DNA from: an uncultured Halieaceae bacterium
Lineage (GTDB): Bacteria > Pseudomonadota > Gammaproteobacteria > Pseudomonadales > Halieaceae
Length of the DNA: 5,053 nucleotides
Direction of reading: 5' to 3'
Assembly: GCA_938074135.1 (NCBI GenBank)
Contig: CALJFL010000073.1
Location: 1-5,053, forward strand
The translations under genes were made by a program, and so were the position numbers. Below the pieces are notes generated by a model. It was not told the origin of the DNA, searched no databases, and saw nothing but the letters and a program-made list of their open reading frames with translations. Positions 1 to 5,053 of the stretch are shown one piece after another; the stretch's first letter is position 1; every line of letters starts with the position of its first letter.

Positions 1-73
1 TAGTCGATCTTGCGGGTGCGAAAAAGTGTAGCAATGCCAAGAGGCCATAAGCGGTGTAACTGTTTTCCGGCTC

Positions 74-82
74 TGCTAGAAT
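74..82 (+). promoter_or_regulatory. Extended -10 promoter for purC
   Basis: TGC followed by TAGAAT (77-82) matches the extended -10 pattern TGnTATAAT with one mismatch in the hexamer. The -35 region, around 54-60 (GTGTAAC), is poor, as is usual for extended -10 promoters. Transcription would start near 89-91, leaving a leader of about 80 nt before the purC ATG. No sequence resembling the PurR operator (ACGCAAACGTTTGCGT) is visible near it. This is read by eye and is a prediction. Confidence 0.55.
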
Positions 83-100
83 CGCCATTTAGCGGGACGG

Positions 101-126
101 TCCAGGCGATATTACGCAGGCCTGGA
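101..126 (+). other. Stem-loop in the purC leader
   Basis: TCCAGGC (101-107) and GCCTGGA (120-126) form a perfect 7-bp inverted repeat with a 12-nt loop, inside the predicted 5' untranslated region of purC. An alternative inner pairing of GCG (106-108) with CGC (115-117) is also possible. No run of T follows, so it is not a classical intrinsic terminator. It could affect mRNA stability, bind a protein, or be coincidental. It matches no riboswitch class that I recognise. Confidence 0.35.
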
Positions 127-159
127 GCGTAGCGCATTCAAACTGAAACTGATCCCTAC

Positions 160-163
160 AGGA
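160..163 (+). promoter_or_regulatory. Ribosome binding site of purC
   Basis: AGGA lies 8 nt upstream of the ATG at 172, a good Shine-Dalgarno spacing. It supports the ATG at 172 as the start. The N-terminal protein sequence ([17 protein letters not shown]) also matches the usual beginning of long-form PurC proteins. Confidence 0.7.
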
Positions 164-171
164 CATACACG

Positions 172-1275
172 ATGAGTCTTGCTGATAAAGTATTGGCGGT
201 AAACGATGATTTACCGATTCGCTCCGGCCAGCCCGTTCACAGTGGCAAGGTACGCTCGGTCTACTGGCTGACGGAGGCTGACAGTAGCCGCCTGATTGCC
301 CAGCGTGGCTACAATGTGGCGGCAGATGCGCCATTGGCAATAATGGTCATCTCCGATCGCATATCAGCGTTTGACTGCATCTGGCATGGCGAGGGTGGAA
401 TGAACGGGGTGCCGGGTAAGGGTGCTGCCCTCAATGCTATTTCTAACCATTGGTTCCGACGCTTTCAAGAGCAGGGTTTGGCCGAAAGTCATATTCTGGA
501 GATTCCCCACCCGCTGGTATGGATCGTACAAAAGGCGCGGCCGGTGATGATCGAGGCCATCGCACGGCAATATATTACGGGCTCTATGTGGCGCTCCTAC
601 GCCAAGGGTGAGCGCGAGTTCTGCGGCATTGCTATTCCCGATGGTCTTGAAAAAGACCAGAAGCTGCCCGAGTTACTGATTACCCCGTCCACCAAGGGTA
701 TTTTGGAAGGCATTCCGGGCGTACCTGCCGCCGATGATGTGAACATCACCCGTGCTGATATCGATAACAATTTTCAGGCGTTCAACTTCGCCAATCTTGA
801 CGACGTTGATTATTACGAGAAGTTACTACGTGAAGGGTTTGACGTGATCAGTGCCGATCTTGCCGAGCTTGACCAGGTGTTCGTGGATACCAAGTTCGAA
901 TTTGGCTATGTCACCGACAAGCTCGGTAAAGAGAAGATGATTTACATGGACGAGGTAGGTACTCCCGATTCTTCCCGCATCTGGGATGGCGCTGCCTATC
1001 GCAATGGCACCGTGGTCGAGAACTCCAAGGAAGGCTTTCGCCAGTTGCTACTGAATCACTTTCCTGAACCCGACATTCTGCTGAATAAAGATCGAATGCC
1101 CGAGCGTCAGGCACTGGCGGCCGAAAATGCTCTGCCAGCTGAGGTCCTGATGGAAGTTTCGGCAACTTATACTGGCATCGCCGAGAAAATCACTGGCCAG
1201 CCTGTTCCATTGTCGGACAATCCCCGCGCCGAGATCATTGCCGTACTGCGCGATGAGTTTGGTCTGGTCGATTAA
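172..1275 (+). CDS. purC: SAICAR synthase (phosphoribosylaminoimidazole-succinocarboxamide synthase), long form
   Basis: This cytoplasmic enzyme of de novo purine synthesis joins CAIR and L-aspartate, using ATP, to give SAICAR (EC 6.3.2.6). The 367-residue protein is complete. An N-terminal nucleotide-binding strand-loop GKVRSVYW is at residues 25-32. The first family signature is around [10 protein letters not shown] (59-68). A substrate-contact segment TPSTKG is at 171-176. The second signature VDTKFEFG is at 238-245, followed by [13 protein letters not shown] (260-272). The length fits the long PurC class of Vibrio and Shewanella (about 367 residues), not the 230-240-residue class of E. 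coli and Pseudomonas. The start is fixed by AGGA 8 nt upstream and by the conserved N-terminus. It stands alone on its strand, with its own promoter upstream. Its TAA stop overlaps the stop of the convergent DUF3604 gene. No frameshift or missing motif is seen. The identification rests on recognising the family. Confidence 0.97.
   Translation: MSLADKVLAVNDDLPIRSGQPVHSGKVRSVYWLTEADSSRLIAQRGYNVAADAPLAIMVISDRISAFDCIWHGEGGMNGVPGKGAALNAISNHWFRRFQEQGLAESHILEIPHPLVWIVQKARPVMIEAIARQYITGSMWRSYAKGEREFCGIAIPDGLEKDQKLPELLITPSTKGILEGIPGVPAADDVNITRADIDNNFQAFNFANLDDVDYYEKLLREGFDVISADLAELDQVFVDTKFEFGYVTDKLGKEKMIYMDEVGTPDSSRIWDGAAYRNGTVVENSKEGFRQLLLNHFPEPDILLNKDRMPERQALAAENALPAEVLMEVSATYTGIAEKITGQPVPLSDNPRAEIIAVLRDEFGLVD
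1272..1275. other. Overlapping convergent stop codons (TTAA)
   Basis: TAA of purC occupies 1273-1275 on the plus strand, and TAA of the DUF3604 gene is the complement of 1272-1274. The two coding regions therefore overlap tail to tail by 4 nt with no spacer. Any terminator for either gene must lie inside the other gene's coding sequence. I see no strong hairpin with a T-run just past either stop. Confidence 0.9.
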
Positions 1276-3341
1276 ATGGCTGGCGCCGGGTAATACCAGA
1301 TCGGCGAGGTCCAGGCCCGTTCCTGAATCTGCCAGGGAAGGTCCGGATCAGCACAGCGGGCAGGTCTTTCCGCTTCATCGAAAGCCAGGCAATCAAAGTG
1401 ACTCCAGCGGCAGCTGGGATTTTCCAGCACCCTGGCGTAGTAAACTGCGCCCAACGTCGGATCGAAGTCCGGGTCCTGCCACTGACTGCACACCTGCCGG
1501 AACCCTGGCCCGGATACCGCGCAGCTCGTCGGATCAACACTTGCCCCGTTGTCGGCGTCACCGGCAATATCATAAATCCGCTGCTGGGTGCGCCTCTGCT
1601 GGTCCGTCCAGCCCTTGATAATCTGGATGCGCTGTATCAGGTTGCTCCCATCGCGGGAGTCGGCGTGAGCGCTGGCGACAAATACCGGACCAGTCAGCGA
1701 GTCCTCAGGCGCTGCCGGTAACACAGACCCCATGGGCACCGCATCGCGGTAGGCGGTGTCCAGCATATCCGCTTGCTGACAGAGCTTGTCCGGTAGGTTC
1801 CAGGCGGCAAAAAAACGCGGGCGAATCCGCGGGCCACTGGTGCCAAAGGTCTCGCGGCGCTGCATGGCGGCAAACAATGCCGTTCGACTGTTTTGAGGTG
1901 CATAGACGCCGGCTACGCCGCCCGGGTTGTACCGGGAGGGTGATCCGGCACCAATCCCGCCGGGAACTTCAACCTGGTCACCGAGCCGGTGCGAGCGCTC
2001 CCGATCAATGCCGTGGGAGCCCCGGTAGCCATTCTCCAGACCTGCGGCCGGGGCTGCTATATGTGTGTCAGTGGCCGCCACAATACCCATTTCAAAAGGA
2101 TTGACGCCCAGCTTGTCGCGCTCTGCTACGCCGGCGGTCAGTGCGTAGCGCACAAAGTTGTAACGCGATGTACAGCCCTGCAGCATCATGCCACCGCTAC
2201 CCACGGACTCCCCGCAATCAGCAATGCTCTGTGAGGGGGGGCGTAACTTTTCGAAGTCACAGAATTCATCAGGCTCGCCGAAGACGCTGGCAATCCCGTT
2301 GCGGCACTCCGAATCACCCTTGACCTGTAATATCTCCGCCAGTGGCTCGACCCGTGCCCGCAGGGACGCCCACTCCCGTTGCTGGCTTTCGCTGGCGTCC
2401 CCATTGCTGTACGGCTGCCACATGCGGCCGCTACTCCAGTTGCTGTTATGCGGTATTGCCAGCGCATTGCAATTCGGGTCGCCCTCGATACAGGTTTTGT
2501 CCAGCCACTGCCACAGCGCCTCCGGCGTGGTGGCTTCCTTGGCGCTGGCCAAAGCCTGGGGAACGACGTCGCTACTAAAAATGACGTTGCGATGAAGATT
2601 GCTGGACTGTTCCGCCAGGGTGTATTCGTAGCCATGGAAGGTGGTGAAGCTGCAATCGCTGCTACGGTCGTGAAACGCTTCGGTGCTGCGCTGGTTATTC
2701 TGCCACGCTGCTACTGCCTCGCTGCGACAGAGGTCGCCATTGGCACCGCACAGTCGGCGCGAGCGGTCCAGGCCAAAAATAGCTTGTGAGGCAATTCGCA
2801 CCAGGGGTTGCAGGTCATCCGCGACCGGCAGTTGCAGGTCGCCGCGAAATACCCGGCACACGAGTGCACTGTAGGCTTCGCTACCCGGTGTCAGGCACAG
2901 GCGATTTTCGCCCAGGCTTTCTGCATGATCAGTCACGGCCATGAAATCCAGCGGTGAACTGATTTTCAGCTGCGGTGTCACCATGTCGTCGGTGTCGCCA
3001 CGCAGGCGCAGTCGCAGCGGTTCCCCGCGCCCAAAACGGTAGGCGTCGTCAGCCGTTGCGGTCACGCCGAATGCGGTTGCATCGTAAGAGGCGGCGGTGT
3101 GCACATGTAGTGCGCCGAACCAGGCGTTGTTGTTGGGGTACTGCTGGGTGCACTGAGATTGCCCGGTGGGCGCCTCCGGCAAGCCAGCTACTGGCACCTG
3201 CAGAAGTGCTTCGTAGGCAGTGCCGTCGGCCGTGACGCGTTCGAATTCAAAGCGTAACCACAGGCCTGCAAGCACCACGCAGGCAAGCAGCGAGCCGAAC
3301 ACCCCGAGCAGAATTTTAAGCAAGCGGTGTGTGCCTAGCAC
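1272..3341 (-). CDS. DUF3604 family protein, membrane-anchored or exported, PHP-like metal motifs
   Basis: Function is unknown. The protein has about 689 residues from a GTG start at 3341 (numbering from there). A basic N-terminus and a hydrophobic segment at about 9-29 suggest an uncleaved anchor or signal peptide, placing the rest in the periplasm. About 18 cysteines after the anchor, which could form disulfides, agree with export. DUF3604 motifs run in order: FGALHVHT with H79 and H81; VTDHAESLG with D138 and H139; FHGYEYTL with H236 and E239; LHRN with H250; IPHNSN with H298; ATDTH with D425 and H427; TFGTSGPRI near 498-506; and a C-terminal block with [27 protein letters not shown] and [10 protein letters not shown]. 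The His/Asp pattern resembles PHP-type metal-dependent hydrolases, so a hydrolase role is inferred; the substrate cannot be told. An alternative start is TTG at 3347, two codons upstream. The gene lies 73 nt after the DUF1329 gene, probably in one operon, and appears intact. Confidence 0.9.
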   Translation of the reverse strand: MLGTHRLLKILLGVFGSLLACVVLAGLWLRFEFERVTADGTAYEALLQVPVAGLPEAPTGQSQCTQQYPNNNAWFGALHVHTAASYDATAFGVTATADDAYRFGRGEPLRLRLRGDTDDMVTPQLKISSPLDFMAVTDHAESLGENRLCLTPGSEAYSALVCRVFRGDLQLPVADDLQPLVRIASQAIFGLDRSRRLCGANGDLCRSEAVAAWQNNQRSTEAFHDRSSDCSFTTFHGYEYTLAEQSSNLHRNVIFSSDVVPQALASAKEATTPEALWQWLDKTCIEGDPNCNALAIPHNSNWSSGRMWQPYSNGDASESQQREWASLRARVEPLAEILQVKGDSECRNGIASVFGEPDEFCDFEKLRPPSQSIADCGESVGSGGMMLQGCTSRYNFVRYALTAGVAERDKLGVNPFEMGIVAATDTHIAAPAAGLENGYRGSHGIDRERSHRLGDQVEVPGGIGAGSPSRYNPGGVAGVYAPQNSRTALFAAMQRRETFGTSGPRIRPRFFAAWNLPDKLCQQADMLDTAYRDAVPMGSVLPAAPEDSLTGPVFVASAHADSRDGSNLIQRIQIIKGWTDQQRRTQQRIYDIAGDADNGASVDPTSCAVSGPGFRQVCSQWQDPDFDPTLGAVYYARVLENPSCRWSHFDCLAFDEAERPARCADPDLPWQIQERAWTSPIWYYPAPAI

Positions 3342-3414
3342 AGGCAATCCTTGTCGTCGGTGTCGGACCTGACCTGACAGCCTTGCGCATTGACAGGCAC
3401 CGGCTGCCCCTTGA
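3342..3414. other. Intergenic gap between DUF1329 and DUF3604 genes
   Basis: This 73-nt spacer holds the DUF3604 ribosome binding site. It also contains short repeats: GACCT twice in tandem (3366-3375) followed by GACAG (3376-3380), and TGACAG at 3375-3380 and again at 3391-3396, 16 nt apart. A small GGCA/TGCC stem (3396-3399 with 3405-3408) is too weak for a terminator and no T-run follows. No convincing promoter is seen, so read-through from the DUF1329 gene is likely. Confidence 0.45.
3348..3352 (-). promoter_or_regulatory. Ribosome binding site deciding the DUF3604 start
   Basis: On the minus strand, AAGGA sits 6 nt before GTG (3341-3339) but directly abuts the in-frame TTG (3347-3345). 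The spacing strongly favours GTG. No in-frame ATG exists upstream or within the first codons, and the reading frame remains open upstream into the end of the DUF1329 gene. Confidence 0.7.
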
Positions 3415-4782
3415 TTACTTGCGCCCCGAGCGGCGAAGCGCTGCGGGCGTGAAGTCTTGCGGGCTTGCCTTTAGATCCCAGATGTAGCCGTGCTTTTTGA
3501 CCTCGTTATCCAATCCCGTTACCAGGTAGCGCCCGGAAATGAGGTCGTTCTGGATTTCGGTGCCCCAGGGTACCTGGGCATCGTAGTGATAAACCCCCTG
3601 GGCCTGGCCGACCCGCCAGAGTTCGCCACGACCATCGTATTGGTCCTTCACCGCAATCGACCAGGTGTCCTCGTCAATATAGAAAACCCGGCGAGCATAG
3701 ATATGTCTGGCATCGGCCTTGAGTGTTGCCTCGACCACCCAGACCCGGTGCAGTTCGTAGCGCGTATAAGCCGGATTAATGTGACCGGCCTGCAGAATTT
3801 CCTGGTACTTCAGCGACTTGTCAAAGAGTCGATAGGCATTGCTGCCGATGTACATTTCCCGCTTGCCGAGTAGTTTCCAATCGTAGCGGTCGGGGGCACC
3901 GTTGTAGCCGTCGAGGTCATCGGATGCTCGCAGGCCCTCGGAGGCTCGCCCCGGGCCATCGTAGGCAACATTGGGCGCGCGTCGAACCCGCCGTTGACCC
4001 GCGTTATAAACCCAGGCGTTGCGCGGCTCGACTTTCTGATTGATATTTTCATGGACCAACAGGATGTCGCCTTCGAGTCGCGCCGGCTCCATGATCTGCT
4101 GCAGGTAGAGAAACAGGCGGTTGTCATCCACCGAGCCCTTGGGGAGCCAGCTGGCGAATACCAGCCGGTCACGGAACACGATTGGCGAGAAATTGCCGTT
4201 GGTCTGAACCGGAATCTGCGTGTAGGTGCGCTCTACGCTGCCACCGCGATAGCGATTGATATGGTTCCAGATGACCTCCAGTGCGCTGGTCGGAAAGGGG
4301 AACGGAACGGTGCTGCCGTTGAGGTTTTTCAGGCCATTACCCCCCGGCACCATTGCCACCGTGGCTGCACTGGCTTTGATGTTATCCAACACATTCTGCG
4401 GATAGGTGGAGATTCGGTGGGAAGGGTAGACCGGCAGGTAATAGGTATCCGGATACTTGCGTAGCAGCGCAATCTGGCCCTCGCTGAGATTTTCGGCGTA
4501 GTCCTCAAGGTTCGCGGCCGATATTCGAAACAGCTCATTTTCGTTGGCGAAGGGGTCCTTCAAGCCCTCGTTCTCGATATCGCCTGCAGGCACTTCCGAC
4601 AGTCCGTCCTGCCATGCGGGAATTGTGCCCGCTGCATTACCCGCGCGCTCTGCGCCGACCGGGGTATACGTCTCCCCGCCGAGACTGGCGACCTGTTCGT
4701 CGGTGGCGACTGCCATGCTGAAATGACTGGCCAAGCAGCAAGTCATCGCGATAACTATTGCTGTATATTTTACAAATGACAT
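3415..4782 (-). CDS. DUF1329 family exported protein (LolA/LolB-like fold family)
   Basis: This is a secreted, probably periplasmic or outer-membrane-associated protein of unknown function. It has 455 residues, the usual DUF1329 length. A signal peptide is clear: lysine at 5, hydrophobic core at about 7-24, and a likely signal peptidase I site after AVA (24-26). The mature N-terminus carries the family hallmark YTPVGAERAGNAAGTIPAW (39-57). Further family blocks are YPSHRISTYPQNV (119-131), VPFPFP (159-164), WNHINRYRGG (172-181), VYNAGQRRVRRAPNVAYD (258-275), DDLDGYNGAPDRYDWKLLGK (288-307) and a C-terminal part with YELHRVWVVEATLK (342-355), ARRVFYIDEDTW (363-374) and YDGRGELWR (382-390). The beta-rich fold is described as related to LolA/LolB lipoprotein carriers, which suggests binding of a hydrophobic ligand. 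DUF1329 genes are often found with DUF1302 and RND-type transporter genes, neither of which is visible here. The gene starts 30 nt after the acyltransferase stop and is probably co-transcribed with it. Confidence 0.93.
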   Translation of the reverse strand: MSFVKYTAIVIAMTCCLASHFSMAVATDEQVASLGGETYTPVGAERAGNAAGTIPAWQDGLSEVPAGDIENEGLKDPFANENELFRISAANLEDYAENLSEGQIALLRKYPDTYYLPVYPSHRISTYPQNVLDNIKASAATVAMVPGGNGLKNLNGSTVPFPFPTSALEVIWNHINRYRGGSVERTYTQIPVQTNGNFSPIVFRDRLVFASWLPKGSVDDNRLFLYLQQIMEPARLEGDILLVHENINQKVEPRNAWVYNAGQRRVRRAPNVAYDGPGRASEGLRASDDLDGYNGAPDRYDWKLLGKREMYIGSNAYRLFDKSLKYQEILQAGHINPAYTRYELHRVWVVEATLKADARHIYARRVFYIDEDTWSIAVKDQYDGRGELWRVGQAQGVYHYDAQVPWGTEIQNDLISGRYLVTGLDNEVKKHGYIWDLKASPQDFTPAALRRSGRK

Positions 4783-4793
4783 AATCGTTTTTA

Positions 4794-4798
4794 TCCTT
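4794..4798 (-). promoter_or_regulatory. Ribosome binding site of the DUF1329 gene
   Basis: AAGGA on the minus strand lies 11 nt before the ATG at 4782, slightly long but usable. It supports that ATG over the internal ATG at codon 13, which would destroy the signal peptide. The same five bases AGGAT also occur 13 nt further upstream, just after the acyltransferase stop. Confidence 0.55.
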
Positions 4799-4812
4799 AT
4801 AAAGAATCCTGT

Positions 4813-5053
4813 TCAGTGCTTTGTTACTCTCTCCAGTTCGCTAAAGCTTTCCTTAAGATATTTCCCCAACACCTCGATACCCGGTTGCATGGTGGGGCAT
4901 GCCGTAACCGCAAAACACAGTTTTTTGGCATAGCTGACCACTGTCAGGTTAATGCCCATGCCGTCTGTTACGACGGACAACGGATACAGCGACTGTAATT
5001 CCGCACCTTCAAGGTATAAGGTTTTTCGTGACCCGGGCACGTTGGAGAAAATC
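4813..5053 (-). CDS. WS/DGAT-family O-acyltransferase, C-terminal end (partial)
   Basis: Only the last 79 residues are in the window; the gene continues past the right edge. They begin IFSNVPGSRKTLYLEGAEL, containing the SNVPG motif typical of the C-terminal domain (WS_DGAT_C, formerly DUF1298) of bacterial wax ester synthase/acyl-CoA:diacylglycerol acyltransferases. Next come LYPLSVVTDGMGINLTVVSY and a helical tail ending ELERVTKH, both in the normal family order. Family members transfer acyl groups from acyl-CoA to fatty alcohols or diacylglycerol, making storage wax esters or triacylglycerols at the cytoplasmic membrane. The catalytic HHxxxDG motif lies in the missing N-terminal part, so activity cannot be judged. 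The GTG at 5040 is an internal valine of SNVPG, not a start, because the frame is open to the edge. It is followed after 30 nt by the DUF1329 gene on the same strand. Confidence 0.88.
   Translation of the reverse strand, partial: IFSNVPGSRKTLYLEGAELQSLYPLSVVTDGMGINLTVVSYAKKLCFAVTACPTMQPGIEVLGKYLKESFSELERVTKH

Noticed and set aside
11..29. Lipoprotein signal (LLAC) in the N-terminus of the DUF3604 protein (residue numbers)
   Set aside because: The residue before the alanine is not typical of a lipobox, and the hydrophobic stretch continues well past the cysteine, which fits a membrane anchor better.
1..60. Possible tail of an upstream gene at the left edge
   Set aside because: No frame there shows recognisable protein sequence, and the stretch is too short to judge.
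89..340. Minus-strand frame across the purC promoter and 5' end
   Set aside because: It overlaps the purC leader and start on the opposite strand, and its composition (many Ser, Pro, Cys, His) looks non-coding.
1276..1300. CTGG...CCAG and GGCGCC pairing just past the purC stop as a terminator
   Set aside because: The stem is only about 4 bp, is inside the conserved DUF3604 coding sequence, and has no following T-run.
1238..1618. Plus-strand frame overlapping the purC end and running into the DUF3604 gene
   Set aside because: It lies antisense to the conserved C-terminal block of DUF3604, has no family resemblance and a low-complexity composition typical of a shadow frame in GC-rich DNA.
2186..2635. 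149-codon minus-strand frame inside the DUF3604 gene
   Set aside because: It is out of frame with the clearly conserved DUF3604 sequence on the same strand and has no recognisable protein features.
3994..4464. 156-codon plus-strand frame opposite the DUF1329 gene
   Set aside because: It is antisense to conserved DUF1329 blocks. Its length is explained by the composition of the real gene, and I see no domain in it.
4783..4812. Possible separate promoter (TTTATAAG on the minus strand) before the DUF1329 gene
   Set aside because: There is no matching -35 element at a suitable distance. The A/T-rich stretch is explained as well by the ribosome binding site region.

Overview
The window looks like chromosomal DNA of a Gram-negative gammaproteobacterium, most plausibly a marine lineage such as Halieaceae, Spongiibacteraceae or a relative. 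The clues are a 367-residue long-form SAICAR synthase very close to Vibrio- and Shewanella-type PurC, exported proteins of the DUF1329 and DUF3604 families, and a wax ester synthase/diacylglycerol acyltransferase (WS/DGAT) family protein. This assignment is inferred from remembered family distribution, not from a search.

Layout. Positions 1-171 are a non-coding leader. It holds an extended -10 promoter (74-82), a stem-loop (101-126) and a ribosome binding site (160-163). I see no supportable gene end or PurR-type operator in it. Then comes purC on the plus strand (172-1275). Everything to the right is on the minus strand. Reading right to left in transcription order, there is the C-terminal end of a WS/DGAT-family acyltransferase (cut by the window edge, ending at 4813), a DUF1329 exported protein (4782-3415) and a DUF3604 membrane-anchored or exported protein (best start 3341, ending at 1272). 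The gaps between them are 30 and 73 nt, with no recognisable terminator, so the three are probably one transcription unit. purC and the DUF3604 gene converge and share a TTAA, so their coding regions overlap by 4 nt.

Function. purC is housekeeping purine synthesis and is probably unrelated to the opposite operon. The minus-strand genes combine a cytoplasmic neutral-lipid/acyl-transfer enzyme with two envelope proteins. DUF1329 is a LolA/LolB-like periplasmic family of unknown role. DUF3604 carries His/Asp motifs resembling a PHP-type metal hydrolase site. A shared role in lipid or hydrophobic-compound handling at the envelope is a reasonable hypothesis, but no specific reaction can be read from the sequence. 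All gene families here are already known. I found no CRISPR array, mobile element, tRNA or rRNA.
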